Assembly: GCA_963715485.1 (NCBI GenBank)
Contig: OY970244.1
Span: 2,356,001-2,420,000 of the forward strand
Direction of reading: 5' to 3'
DNA from: SG8-30 sp963715485
GTDB lineage: Bacteria > Pseudomonadota > Gammaproteobacteria > Steroidobacterales > Steroidobacteraceae
DNA length: 64,000 bases
A model generated the notes under the pieces. That model saw only the letters and a program-made list of their open reading frames with translations, had not been told where the DNA came from and ran no database searches. Numbering within the stretch: position 1 is the first letter of the stretch; the number at the start of each line of letters is the position of its first letter. Both the position numbers and the translations under genes were made by a program. This document shows positions 1 to 8,648 of this stretch, one piece after another.

Positions 1-620
1 AGTGCCGCCACGGGCTGGACGTTGTGATAGTCGAGGCCATGCCCGGCATTGACCACGAGGCCGGAGGCGCTTGCCTGGCGGGCGGCCTGCGCCAGCTGGT
101 GCAAGGCCGCGGCCCGCGCGGAACCCGCAGCTTCGGCGTAGGCGCCAGTATGCAACTCGATTGCGGGCGCACCGGCGCGGACTGCGGCGTCGACCTGGGC
201 CTCGGCCGGGTCGATGAACAGGGACACACGAATCCCCGCCTCAGCGAGCTGCCCGCAGGCTTCCTGGATGCGCGATACCTGGCTGGCAACGTCGAGCCCG
301 CCTTCCGTCGTCACCTCCTGGCGTCGCTCCGGGACCAGGCACACGTCGGCCGGAAGGACCTTGCGGGCGATAGCGATCATCTCGTCGGTGGCAGCCATTT
401 CCAGATTCATGCGGGTCTTGAGCGCATCGCGCATGGCGAACACGTCGTGATCCTGGATGTGCCGGCGATCCTCACGCAGGTGCAACGTGATGCTGTCCGC
501 ACCTGCCTGCTCCGCCGCCAGCGCCGCGTGTAGCGGATCGGGGCTCGCGCCCCGCCGGGCCTGCCTGAGCGTCGCCACGTGGTCTATGTTCACGCCCAAG
601 GCAATGGATAACAGCGTCAC
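1..620 (-). CDS. pdxJ: Pyridoxine 5'-phosphate synthase, partial (C-terminus off the left edge)
   Basis: PdxJ condenses 1-deoxyxylulose 5-phosphate with 3-amino-2-oxopropyl phosphate to give pyridoxine 5'-phosphate, the last step of DXP-dependent vitamin B6 synthesis. About 206 codons are present. The GVNIDHVATLRQARR motif lies near the N-terminus, followed by REDRRHI, QEVTTEGGLDV and NAGHGLDYHN, all characteristic of the family. The usual length is about 240 residues, so roughly 40 C-terminal residues are missing. I chose the GTG start at 620 because it overlaps the recO stop as GTGA, which suggests translational coupling. The recO-pdxJ order is common in gammaproteobacteria. Confidence 0.95.
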   Translation of the reverse strand, partial: MTLLSIALGVNIDHVATLRQARRGASPDPLHAALAAEQAGADSITLHLREDRRHIQDHDVFAMRDALKTRMNLEMAATDEMIAIARKVLPADVCLVPERRQEVTTEGGLDVASQVSRIQEACGQLAEAGIRVSLFIDPAEAQVDAAVRAGAPAIELHTGAYAEAAGSARAAALHQLAQAARQASASGLVVNAGHGLDYHNVQPVAA

Positions 621-1351
621 TTGTCGGTCTCCAGCCGGCGCAGCGCCAGCATCACGTCGCGGCTCTTGAGGCCCCGGCCTTCGAGGCAGTGCTCGAGCGC
701 CGCGCGCAACAGCCGCTTTGCCACACGCAGCGATTCCGGGGAATCAAGCCGGTCCTCCACGAAGCCCATCAGGTCCCCACCAAGGTAGGCATCGCCAGGC
801 ACCATCCCGCCGACGACCGGCTGGACCCCGATCCCCGGCTGGAAATGATAGTACCGATCAGCCACCAGCGGTTCGCCCGATCCCGATTCGCGGCTCACGT
901 CGACACCGTAGCCGAGGTGCTCGAGCAGCCGCCTCTCGAAGTTGCGCAAGGCAGCCTGTTCCGGCCTGCCCTCGCGCAGGCTGGCCAGCGTCAACGCGTA
1001 GAGGTCGAAAATTTCCTGAATCGACTCTCCGCGTGGGGTCAGCTTGATCAGCAGCTCATTCAGGTAGAAACCAGACATCAGCCGCGAGGCCGCCAGCGGC
1101 TGCACCTCTCCGGCAAACTCGGCGCCGGTAAGCTGGCCACCATCCGTTCCGCCCGACCAGGACAGCAGCAGCGGCACGAAGGGCTGCAGCACCGCCCGGT
1201 AGGGCGACTTGGCGCGCCGCACGCCGCGGCCGAAAAGGGAAATGCGGCCGTGTTCGCGCGTGATCAGTTCGAGGATGCGGCTGGAGTCGCTGTAGTCCCG
1301 ATGGTGCAGCAGGAAGGCCGGCTGCAATGCAGCCCGCCGCGACCCGGTCAT
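617..1351 (-). CDS. recO: DNA repair protein RecO
   Basis: RecO is the recombination mediator that acts with RecR and RecF to load RecA on SSB-coated DNA and anneals complementary strands. The product has 244 residues, the normal size. Its N-terminal OB-fold region (about residues 1-80) contains the typical HHRDYSDSSRILELITREHG stretch and a following basic patch. The ATG overlaps the era stop by four bases (ATGA), and the stop overlaps the pdxJ start. The era-recO-pdxJ order supports the assignment. Sequence conservation in this family is low outside the N-terminus, so context carries weight here. Confidence 0.95.
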   Translation of the reverse strand: MTGSRRAALQPAFLLHHRDYSDSSRILELITREHGRISLFGRGVRRAKSPYRAVLQPFVPLLLSWSGGTDGGQLTGAEFAGEVQPLAASRLMSGFYLNELLIKLTPRGESIQEIFDLYALTLASLREGRPEQAALRNFERRLLEHLGYGVDVSRESGSGEPLVADRYYHFQPGIGVQPVVGGMVPGDAYLGGDLMGFVEDRLDSPESLRVAKRLLRAALEHCLEGRGLKSRDVMLALRRLETDK

Positions 1352-2247
1352 GACGGGTCGTAGCCGAACTGCCTGAGCGCGGCCTCGTTATCCGCCCAGT
1401 TCTCGCGGACCTTGACCCAGATCTCGAGGTGGATTCGCCGTTCGAGCATCGCGTTGATCTCGAGGCGCGCCGCCTGGCCGACCTCCTTCAGCCGCAGGCC
1501 GCCCTCCCCGATCACGATCTTGCGCTGTCCTTCCCGTTCCACCCACACGACTGCCCCGATGACCAGCCGGCCGTCCTCCTCCTCCCAGCGCTCGATCTCG
1601 ACCGAGATGCCGTAGGGGAGCTCTTCCTGCAGGACCCGCGTCAGTTTCTCCCGGATGATCTCGGCCGCGAGGAAGCGCTCACTGCGGTCGGTGACCTGGT
1701 CGTCGGGAAAGACCGGCTCCCCCTCCGGCAGCAGCGCCGGAATCACGCCCTTCAGGCGGTCCACGTTGTCGCCCTTCAGTGCAGACAAGGGGACAATGGC
1801 GTCGAAGGCGTGCATCGCGCCAAGTCGCTCGAGCGTAGGCAGCAGCCGCTCGCGCGGCTTGACCTTGTCGCACTTGTTGACGATGAGTACAGCCGGCTTG
1901 CCCGACTGCCGGACCCGCTCGAGAACTGCCTCGTCCTCCTGGGTCCAGCGGGTTGCGTCCACCACCAGCAGCAGCAGGTCGGCTTCGGCCAGCGAGCCGA
2001 GCGCCGCCCGGTTCATGGCGCGATTCAGGCCGCGATGCTGCCGCGCATGCAGTCCCGGGGTGTCGAGGAATACCGCCTGGAAACCCGACTCGCTCAGGAT
2101 CCCGACGATGCGGTGTCGCGTAGTCTGCGGCTTCGGGGAGGTAATGCTGACCTTCTGGCCGACCAGCGCATTGAGCAAGGTGGACTTGCCGACATTCGGC
2201 CGCCCGACCAGGGCGACGTAGCCGCAGCGATAGGCAGCGTCATTCAC
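1348..2247 (-). CDS. era: GTPase Era, 30S ribosome assembly factor
   Basis: Era is an essential GTPase that binds the 3' end of 16S rRNA and couples 30S maturation to growth. The product has 299 residues. The G1 motif GRPNVGKST is at about 15-23, the G3 motif DTPG at 62-65 and the G4 motif NKCD at 124-127. A C-terminal KH RNA-binding domain follows, with the VIGEGG loop. The start overlaps the rnc stop and the stop overlaps the recO start. The rnc-era-recO operon is classical, and RNase III processing of its own leader is known in E. coli. No unusual residues are visible. Confidence 0.98.
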   Translation of the reverse strand: MNDAAYRCGYVALVGRPNVGKSTLLNALVGQKVSITSPKPQTTRHRIVGILSESGFQAVFLDTPGLHARQHRGLNRAMNRAALGSLAEADLLLLVVDATRWTQEDEAVLERVRQSGKPAVLIVNKCDKVKPRERLLPTLERLGAMHAFDAIVPLSALKGDNVDRLKGVIPALLPEGEPVFPDDQVTDRSERFLAAEIIREKLTRVLQEELPYGISVEIERWEEEDGRLVIGAVVWVEREGQRKIVIGEGGLRLKEVGQAARLEINAMLERRIHLEIWVKVRENWADNEAALRQFGYDPS

Positions 2248-2963
2248 CGATGGGCATCGGGCATCAGGCCCAGCAGGCGGCTGGCCGCTTCCTGTTCGGC
2301 GCGACGGCGGCTCGTGCCCGTCGCCTCGCTGGCCAGCCCGAGCGACTCGACTTCGCAGCGAACCGTGAAGCGCTGATTGTGCGGATCACCGCTCACTTCC
2401 GTCACGTCGTAGCGCGGCAGGCTGATACCGCGTGCCTGCAGTTTCTCCTGCAACCGGGTCTTGGGATCCTTGAGTTCGGACGCAGCGGGCAGGTCGGCCA
2501 GTCTCTCGCCCACCAGGCGCTCGATCGCGCTGCGGGCCGCCGGCATGCCGAGCTCCAGATAGATAGCACCGATCACCGCCTCGAGCGCATCGGCCAGGAT
2601 GGAGTTGCGACGGAAGCCGCCCGACTTGAGCTCGCCCTCACCGAGGCGGAGATGCTCGCCAAGTCCCTCTTCCAGTGCGATCGCGCCGAGTGTCTCGCCG
2701 CTGACCAGGGCCGAGCGGTAGCGGGACAGCTCACCCTCGGCTGCTCCGTCAAACTCCCGGAAGAGCAGCTCCGCCACCACGAAGGACAGCACCGCGTCAC
2801 CCAGGAACTCCAGGCGCTCGTAGTTGCGTGAGCCGAGGCTGCGATGGGTCAGCGCTTCCACGAGCAGGGCGTCGTTCTCGAGCCTGCAACCCGTGCTCCG
2901 CTCTACCCACGCCAGCGCCGCCGACCCCTGCTGCGAATCCCTGTGCGCGGCCCGGCGTGGCAT
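2244..2963 (-). CDS. rnc: Ribonuclease III
   Basis: RNase III is a double-stranded-RNA endonuclease that processes rRNA precursors and some mRNAs. The product has 239 residues from the ATG at 2963. The signature ERLEFLGDAVL is at about 49-59, and a C-terminal dsRNA-binding domain spans about residues 165-235. I chose this start because it overlaps the stop of the upstream DUF4845 frame (TGATG) and places the catalytic domain at the normal distance. Upstream, the rnc frame stays open for another 126 codons. That is caused by a frameshift in the DUF4845 gene rather than by a real N-terminal extension. Confidence 0.96.
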   Translation of the reverse strand: MPRRAAHRDSQQGSAALAWVERSTGCRLENDALLVEALTHRSLGSRNYERLEFLGDAVLSFVVAELLFREFDGAAEGELSRYRSALVSGETLGAIALEEGLGEHLRLGEGELKSGGFRRNSILADALEAVIGAIYLELGMPAARSAIERLVGERLADLPAASELKDPKTRLQEKLQARGISLPRYDVTEVSGDPHNQRFTVRCEVESLGLASEATGTSRRRAEQEAASRLLGLMPDAHR

Positions 2964-3341
2964 CAGCGGGCCTGGATCTCGACCGTCTTGTCGAAGGAAA
3001 CCAGGAAGTAGATGTTGGCCACGAAAGGAGCCATGTCTTCGTAGGCCGCGGTAACGCGGAACGTGCCGCGCGTCCTTCTTGATGACCACGTCCGGATAAT
3101 TAAAGACGTCTTCCTTGACCATCTCGATATTGAAGTGGCGCTCGATCGCCTTGCGGATCATGAATTCCGTGGTGCTGGGATTCGAATCGAACTCGTCGCG
3201 GACCTTTTCCAGCGTGCCGGCCACCTTCATGTAATTGAGGTACATGGGCGCCACACGCATCGCCGCATAGACCCAGGTGCCGACCACCACGATCAGCACC
3301 ACCAACCCTATTGACGTCATTCCTGATTGCTTGCTACGCAT
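2963..3341 (-). pseudogene. DUF4845 membrane protein, frameshifted
   Basis: This is a small protein of the DUF4845 family, normally encoded between lepB and rnc; its function is unknown. From the ATG at 3341 the frame gives an N-terminal transmembrane helix (about residues 9-30, GLVVLIVVVGTWVYAAM) and a soluble domain up to VVIKKD. It then loses similarity. Skipping one base within GCGCGGC at 3065-3071 restores TFRVTAAYEDMAPFV, a plausible family C-terminus, and ends at TGA 2963-2965, overlapping the rnc ATG. The lesion may be a sequencing error or a real mutation. With the extra base, the frame runs straight into rnc. Confidence 0.8.
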
Positions 3342-3353
3342 CCCGACCCCTCC

Positions 3354-4139
3354 TTAATGAATACGGGTACCCATCCGGTTCCAGAGCATGAACGGACCAT
3401 GGCTGGGATTGAACGACAGCCAGATCGCCACCGCCTTGCCGATCACGTTATCGGCCGGGACGAAGCCGACTTCAGGGAAGCGGCTGTCGCGGCTGTTGTT
3501 GCGGTTATCGCCCATCATGAAATAGTGACCCGCCGGTACCGTCCACTCGCCCTGGGTGCTGGGCCTGGACGGGTCGAACATGAGACTGTGCACGGTCTGG
3601 TCGAGCCGCTCCTCGCCGACGACCGTGAACGGATACTGTTCTTCCTTCGGGCCGCGGTAGAACTCGCCCGGGTCCACCGGCACCGGCTGCCCGTTGACGT
3701 AGACCTGGGCCGCCGCCACCCGAATGGTGTCGCCGGGCAGCCCGACCAGTCGCTTGATGAATACGACTGAAGGCTCCGTTGGCTTCCTGAACACGATCAC
3801 ATCGCCTCGCTGGGGCTCTCCGATCCCGACGAACTTCCAGTTGACCACAGGCAGGCGCAGGCCGTATTGCCACTTGTTCACGAAAATGAAATCGCCCTGG
3901 ACCAGGGTCGGCATCATGGAATCGGAGGGAATACGGAACGGCTCGTACAGGAAGGAGCGCAGCACCAGCACCAGCAGGATGACCGGAAAGAAGGAACGCG
4001 CGTAATCGACCAGGACCGGCTCACGGGCAACGCCGCCCGCAGCCGCCCGCCGCGGCGCAAAAAACCAGCGATCAACCGTCCAGATCACCCCGGAGATGAC
4101 AGCCAGGACCACCAGCACCAGTGAAAAGTCAAAGATCAT
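3354..4139 (-). CDS. lepB: Signal peptidase I
   Basis: LepB removes signal peptides from exported preproteins at the periplasmic face of the inner membrane, using a Ser-Lys dyad. The product has 261 residues, with two N-terminal membrane segments (about 5-22 and 50-63). The nucleophile motif PSDSMMPTL contains Ser74, and the general base Lys129 lies in VFIKRLVGLPGD. The conserved GDNRNNSRDSR box follows. Gene order lepA-lepB-(DUF4845)-rnc is standard for gammaproteobacteria. The gap to lepA is about 40 bases, consistent with co-transcription. Confidence 0.97.
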   Translation of the reverse strand: MIFDFSLVLVVLAVISGVIWTVDRWFFAPRRAAAGGVAREPVLVDYARSFFPVILLVLVLRSFLYEPFRIPSDSMMPTLVQGDFIFVNKWQYGLRLPVVNWKFVGIGEPQRGDVIVFRKPTEPSVVFIKRLVGLPGDTIRVAAAQVYVNGQPVPVDPGEFYRGPKEEQYPFTVVGEERLDQTVHSLMFDPSRPSTQGEWTVPAGHYFMMGDNRNNSRDSRFPEVGFVPADNVIGKAVAIWLSFNPSHGPFMLWNRMGTRIH

Positions 4140-4181
4140 TCACACTCCTGACTGACAAACGCCGATGCAGCCGCTACCGGC

Positions 4182-5975
4182 CTATTTCTTGCCCATCTGC
4201 AGCACGGCCAGGAACGCCTCCTGGGGTATCTCCACAGTGCCGAGCTGCTTCATCCGCTTCTTGCCTTCCTTCTGCTTTTCCAGCAACTTGCGCTTGCGGG
4301 AAACGTCGCCACCATAGCATTTCGCCAGCACGTTCTTGCGCAGGGCCTTGACGGAGGCCCGCGCGATGACCTGGTTGCCGATGGCCGCCTGGATCGCCAC
4401 CTCGAACATCTGCCGTGGGATGAGCTCCTGCATCTTGTCCACCAGTTCCCGTCCGCGCTGGTAGGCCGTATCCCGGTGCACGATGATCGACAAGGCGTCC
4501 ACGCGGTCGCCGTTGATCAGCACGTCGAGCCTGACCAGCGGGGCCTTCTGGAAGTGGCTGAAGTCATAGTCGAAGGAAGCGTAGCCACGGCTCACGGACT
4601 TCAGACGGTCGAAGAAGTCCAGCACGACCTCCGCCAGCGGCAGTTCGTACTGCAGCGAAATCTGGGTACCCAGCTGCAGCATCTTTTTCTGCGTGCCGCG
4701 CTTGTCCTGGCAGAGCTTCAGCACGCCACCGACGTGCTCGGGCGGCACCAGGATGTTGGCCACGATGATGGGCTCGCGCAGCTCCAGGATGCTGGCGACC
4801 GGCGGCAAGCGCGAGGGGTTATCTACGAAGCTGACCGTCCCGTCGGCCTGCGCGACCTCGTAGACGACGGTTGGCGCGCTGGTGACGAGGTCGAGGTCAT
4901 ACTCGCGCTCGAGGCGCTCCTGGACGATCTCCATGTGCAGCAGGCCGAGGAAACCGCAGCGGAAACCGAAGCCCAGCGCGGCGGAGACCTCCGGCTCGAA
5001 GCTGAGCGCGGAGTCGTTCAGGCGCAGCTTATGCAGCGCGTCCCGGAAAGACTCGTAGTCGTCGGTGCTGACCGGGAACAGCCCGGCGAAGACCCGCGGC
5101 TTTACCGACTTGAAGCCCGGCAGCGGCTGTTCGCAGCGCCGCGACTCGTGGGTGATCGTGTCACCTACCGGCGCCCCACCGATGTCCTTGATGCCGGCGC
5201 TCACCCAGCCGACCTCGCCCGCCGAGAGCAGCTCGCCCTCGACCCGCTTGGGCGTGAAGTGCCCGAGCCGGTCCGCCTCCCAGGCGCGCCCCGTGGACAT
5301 CACCCGGATCTTGTCGCCCCGCTTCAACACGCCGTTGACGATGCGCACCAGCGACACGACGCCAACGTAGTTGTCGAACCACGAGTCGACGATGAGCGCC
5401 TGCAGCGGCTCCTCGGCGTCGCCCCGCGGCGGCGGGATCCGCCGCACCAGGGCCTCGAGCAGTTCCGGAACGTTTTCGCCGGTCTTGGCGCTCACGCGGA
5501 CCGCGTCGGTCGCCTCGATACCGATGATGTCCTCGACTTCACCGATGACCCGGTCGGGATCGGCCGAGGGCAGGTCGATCTTGTTGATGACCGGTACGAC
5601 CTCGAGACCCTGCTCGAGTGCGGTATAGCAGTTGGCAACGCTCTGCGCCTCGACCCCCTGGGCCGCGTCGATGACCAGCAGCGCGCCCTCACAGGCGGCC
5701 AGCGAGCGGGAGACCTCGTAGGAAAAGTCGACGTGTCCGGGGGTGTCGATAAAATTCAGCTGGTAGGTCGCGCCATCCTGCGCGCGGTATTTCAGCATCA
5801 CCGACTGCGCCTTGATGGTAATGCCGCGCTCACGCTCCAGATCCATGGAGTCCAGCACCTGCTCCTGCATCTCGCGCATCGACAAGCCGCCGCAGATCTG
5901 GATCAAGCGGTCCGCAAGCGTCGACTTGCCGTGGTCGACGTGCGCAATGATCGAGAAGTTGCGGATGTTCTGCAT
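4182..5975 (-). CDS. lepA: Elongation factor 4 (ribosomal back-translocase)
   Basis: LepA/EF4 is a ribosome-binding translational GTPase implicated in back-translocation and 30S assembly. The product has 597 residues, as usual. The P-loop AHVDHGKST is at 11-19, followed by DTPGHVDF and NKIDLP. An elongation-factor G-like C-terminal region and the LepA-specific C-terminal domain follow, ending in a basic tail. I chose the ATG at 5975 because it gives the canonical MQNIRNFSIIAHVDHGK start; the frame stays open 18 codons further upstream without family similarity. The lepB gene follows in the same direction. Confidence 0.97.
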   Translation of the reverse strand: MQNIRNFSIIAHVDHGKSTLADRLIQICGGLSMREMQEQVLDSMDLERERGITIKAQSVMLKYRAQDGATYQLNFIDTPGHVDFSYEVSRSLAACEGALLVIDAAQGVEAQSVANCYTALEQGLEVVPVINKIDLPSADPDRVIGEVEDIIGIEATDAVRVSAKTGENVPELLEALVRRIPPPRGDAEEPLQALIVDSWFDNYVGVVSLVRIVNGVLKRGDKIRVMSTGRAWEADRLGHFTPKRVEGELLSAGEVGWVSAGIKDIGGAPVGDTITHESRRCEQPLPGFKSVKPRVFAGLFPVSTDDYESFRDALHKLRLNDSALSFEPEVSAALGFGFRCGFLGLLHMEIVQERLEREYDLDLVTSAPTVVYEVAQADGTVSFVDNPSRLPPVASILELREPIIVANILVPPEHVGGVLKLCQDKRGTQKKMLQLGTQISLQYELPLAEVVLDFFDRLKSVSRGYASFDYDFSHFQKAPLVRLDVLINGDRVDALSIIVHRDTAYQRGRELVDKMQELIPRQMFEVAIQAAIGNQVIARASVKALRKNVLAKCYGGDVSRKRKLLEKQKEGKKRMKQLGTVEIPQEAFLAVLQMGKK

Positions 5976-6058
5976 GGGTGGGTGGTGCCGGTACCGGTTC
6001 GGGAGAGAGGCTGGGCGTAAACCGATCAATTATAGCAGCCAGCGGGGCCCCGCCCGGC

Positions 6059-6310
6059 TCAGGAACGCAGAAGATCTTCCAGCAGTTCGGTATCCAGGCG
6101 CCCGCTGCAGACTGGCTGACCGTCGACGGCAAGGACCGGAACCTTGAGGCCGTAACGCTCGCGCAGTCCGGGATCGCTATCAACGTCACGGACCTCGGCG
6201 GAAAGCGATCGGCCGGCGAGCCACGTAGCAAGCTCCGCGATCATCTCGTCGCAGAGGCCACAGCCCTCGCGAGAATAGACGACCAGGCGCGCGTTTTCCC
6301 GGTCGACCAT
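6059..6310 (-). CDS. Glutaredoxin-family protein (DUF836 type)
   Basis: This is a small thioredoxin-fold protein of 83 residues. It has a CGLC active-site pair (Cys17, Cys20) after a short beta strand and a cis-proline segment VPVLAVDG, as in glutaredoxin-like DUF836 proteins. A thiol-disulfide role is likely but the substrate is unknown. It follows rseB with a one-base stop/start overlap (TGATG), so it is probably the last gene of the rpoE-rseA-rseB operon. That position hints at a link with envelope stress, but this is inference only. Confidence 0.85.
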   Translation of the reverse strand: MVDRENARLVVYSREGCGLCDEMIAELATWLAGRSLSAEVRDVDSDPGLRERYGLKVPVLAVDGQPVCSGRLDTELLEDLLRS

Positions 6311-7269
6311 CAGTCCTGGCGGACAATGCTGTTGACGATCGCCTTCAGGGTCTGGGGAGGAACCTCGCCAACGGCGGTCACCTGCTGGCCCTCGACCATC
6401 GTCGAAAAGGTCGAGGCGGCGCCGGCGCGGCCGGCGCCCGTGGCAGGCTGCCTGCCCGAGGCAGGCGCGTGAATGAACACCGAGACGGATGCCAGGCCGT
6501 CCGAGAGAACCAGCTGATTGACCGGCGAGGGCACCCCCGCGATGTCCTTGACCGAGCTGGCCGAGAGGCGAAATCCGGGTGGCGGCTGGCGGACGTTCCA
6601 GGCAGCAGCTTCGCCGGGCACATGGGCGGCCTGCCGGACCCAGCGAAACTGTGTCTTGTCCACGCTGGGCTGCAGGCTGGAATCCTGGATGTCATCGCGA
6701 AGCTCGAGTCGCGTGAACCGCAGCCGCTCGACCACCTGGCCCTCCGCGTCCAGCAGCTCGGTGCGCACCGGCATTCCAGTGGCCTCGTCGATCCACAGAC
6801 GGTGGCCAAAACGGAAGCCGTCACGCGGCCGGACCGAAACAACCGCCGCGGGCCGTCCGTTCAGCTCGGGCTCGCGCGTCTCCAGCCGCACTTCATACCA
6901 GCGGTGCAGCTCCTCGCCGTAGCGAGGCAACACGCCGAGCAATCCGTCGCGTTCCGGCCGGCGCTCGATGATCGCCAGCTTCTTGTCAGGCAGGTAGGCG
7001 GTAACCTCGTCGCCATCGCGCACCAGTTCCCGTCCGGCACCCGACAGCGAGACCAGCCGCTCGCTGACCCGGCCGTCCCGAACGCAGTGCACGATCTGCA
7101 TCCGTTCCGAGTAGCCGCGCCCCTCCAGATGAAACTCGCCGACGTAGCTGGCCGTGTCCAGCGCGCGCGACATGCGCTCGAGCCATACCGACCCGTCGTC
7201 CGCAGCACCCATCGCCGGCGCGGCCAGCAGGCAGGCCGCCAGCGCGACACTGCGCGGAGCGCGGATCAT
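6310..7269 (-). CDS. rseB: Sigma-E regulatory protein RseB (MucB)
   Basis: RseB is a periplasmic sensor that binds RseA and shields it from proteolysis; lipopolysaccharide intermediates displace it under stress. The product has 319 residues. It has an N-terminal signal peptide (about 1-22, ending near AMGAADDG) and the MucB/RseB two-domain layout: a LolA-like N-terminal domain and a smaller C-terminal domain with GVPSPVNQLVLSDG. Its start overlaps the rseA stop by one base. It sits in the rpoE-rseA-rseB order seen throughout gammaproteobacteria. Confidence 0.95.
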   Translation of the reverse strand: MIRAPRSVALAACLLAAPAMGAADDGSVWLERMSRALDTASYVGEFHLEGRGYSERMQIVHCVRDGRVSERLVSLSGAGRELVRDGDEVTAYLPDKKLAIIERRPERDGLLGVLPRYGEELHRWYEVRLETREPELNGRPAAVVSVRPRDGFRFGHRLWIDEATGMPVRTELLDAEGQVVERLRFTRLELRDDIQDSSLQPSVDKTQFRWVRQAAHVPGEAAAWNVRQPPPGFRLSASSVKDIAGVPSPVNQLVLSDGLASVSVFIHAPASGRQPATGAGRAGAASTFSTMVEGQQVTAVGEVPPQTLKAIVNSIVRQD

Positions 7270-7919
7270 CAGTCACTGCCCTCGCTGGCAGGCGGCGTTG
7301 CCTGCTCGGGCGCCGCGACGATCGTCGTGCCCGTGACCAGGCTGCTGCGTGACAGCGGCGAGGTGTACTCGCTGTGCGCCACGAGGTAGGAGGCCAGCTG
7401 CGCTGAGGACAGCGCCATCGACGGCTCGGGGGCCGCCTGGGGCGTCGTGTAGGTCCGGGCAGGCTCATCCACGGCCGCCACGACGGGTACGACCTTGCCC
7501 ACTGGCAGGGCGTCAACCTGGACCGGCTCACCGGCCGCGAACTCATCCGTCGACGCGACCACGACCGTGCCTGTCTCGCCGTCGAGCCACTGCGGCAAAA
7601 GGATGATGGTCGCCATCGCAACGCTCGCGGCCACCGCGAGGCCGGCAGCAGGCCGGGCCCAGCGCGGCACGCCACCCGGCCGGTTCCCCCGTCCGAACGA
7701 CGGCTCCCGCGCGATCGCGGTCCTGACCCGGGCCGCCACGTGACGGGCCGCCGGTACGTCTCCGTCCGTGCGCAGGACCGCGCCAATGAGCGAGTACCGC
7801 GACAGCGTCCCCTTCAGGTCGTCGTCGCGTTCGAGCCGCTTCAGCAGCAGCGTGGTCTCCGCCTCGGGCAATTCGCCATCCAGAAAGGCGGACAGCTGTT
7901 CCTTGAGCGTGTCAGTCAT
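7269..7919 (-). CDS. rseA: Anti-sigma-E factor RseA
   Basis: RseA is a single-pass inner-membrane anti-sigma factor that holds RpoE until it is cleaved by DegS and RseP. The product has 216 residues. The N-terminal RseA domain starts MTDTLKEQLSAFLDGELPEA, a cytoplasmic linker follows, one hydrophobic helix lies at about 88-109, and the rest is a periplasmic tail. The ATG at 7919 overlaps the rpoE stop (ATGA) and yields the conserved N-terminus; the longer open frame upstream has no family similarity. RseP, which cleaves it, is encoded at 50.6-52.0 kb. Confidence 0.94.
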   Translation of the reverse strand: MTDTLKEQLSAFLDGELPEAETTLLLKRLERDDDLKGTLSRYSLIGAVLRTDGDVPAARHVAARVRTAIAREPSFGRGNRPGGVPRWARPAAGLAVAASVAMATIILLPQWLDGETGTVVVASTDEFAAGEPVQVDALPVGKVVPVVAAVDEPARTYTTPQAAPEPSMALSSAQLASYLVAHSEYTSPLSRSSLVTGTTIVAAPEQATPPASEGSD

Positions 7920-8557
7920 GAGTCTTCCCCGTCTCGCCCGAGGCCGCCCTCGAACACCAGCTTGAGGTGGCGGTCGATCGCCTCGCGGGCGCGAAATATC
8001 CTTGAGCGCACCGTACCCACGGGACATTCCATGGTGCGCGCTATCTCTTCGTAGCTCAGCCCCTCGAGTTCCCTCAGTACGATTGCCGTCTTGAGGTCTT
8101 CCGGCAGGCTGTCGATCGCCCGGTTGACCGTGCTGCGGATCTCTTCGGTCAGCAACAACCGCTCGGGCGTGTCCGTGTCCTTCAGGCGCGCCTGGAAATC
8201 GGCGCCGGCGGCATCCTGGGCATCGAGGTCGAAGCTCATCGGACGCCTTGCCGCGGACACCAGCGCGTTCTTGGCCGTGTTGATCGCAATGCGATACAGC
8301 CAGGTGTAGAAGGCGCTGTCGCCACGAAATGCCGGCAGTGCCCGGTAGGCCTTGATGAATGCATCCTGCACCACGTCCTCGGCCTCGGAGGGATCGCGCA
8401 CGTAACGCTGCACCAGCTTCAGGACCTTGTGCTGGTACTTCAACACGAGCGCGTCGAAGGCCGCCTTGTCGCCCTTCTGGACGCGACGGACTAGCGAGAG
8501 ATCACCGGTGTCGGTCCCCGTAGGCAAATTGATCAGCAAGGCGCCTGCCGTATCCAC
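7916..8557 (-). CDS. rpoE: ECF sigma factor RpoE (sigma-E/AlgU)
   Basis: This is the extracytoplasmic stress sigma factor. It has region 2 (KGDKAAFDALVLKYQHKVLK and the DVVQDAFIKAYRAL helix) and region 4 (LPEDLKTAIVLRELEGLSYEEIA). It is followed by rseA and rseB in the usual order. The start is uncertain. The frame opens at 8716, but family alignment begins near DLSLVRRVQKGD, and GTG 8557 is the best in-frame candidate, giving 213 residues. No strong Shine-Dalgarno precedes it; TTG 8539 is an alternative. The family is normally about 190-200 residues. Confidence 0.9.
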   Translation of the reverse strand: MDTAGALLINLPTGTDTGDLSLVRRVQKGDKAAFDALVLKYQHKVLKLVQRYVRDPSEAEDVVQDAFIKAYRALPAFRGDSAFYTWLYRIAINTAKNALVSAARRPMSFDLDAQDAAGADFQARLKDTDTPERLLLTEEIRSTVNRAIDSLPEDLKTAIVLRELEGLSYEEIARTMECPVGTVRSRIFRAREAIDRHLKLVFEGGLGRDGEDS

Positions 8558-8648
8558 GCCCGAGTAGACCGCCCGGGCCACGATTGGTTCACGAACTGCC
8601 GCATGGCGGCGCGCCGGACTGCCTCCTGTCGAATCATGGGGGGTGATT

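Noticed and set aside
2244..3341. A single 365-residue membrane-RNase III fusion gene
   Set aside because: The middle about 35 residues are out of frame relative to the DUF4845 C-terminus, which is intact in the other frame; two genes with a lesion explain it better.
8602..8637. Upstream ATG codons near an AGGAGG as the rpoE start
   Set aside because: They are out of frame with the sigma-factor domain or too far from the Shine-Dalgarno, and the resulting frame stops after about 34 codons.
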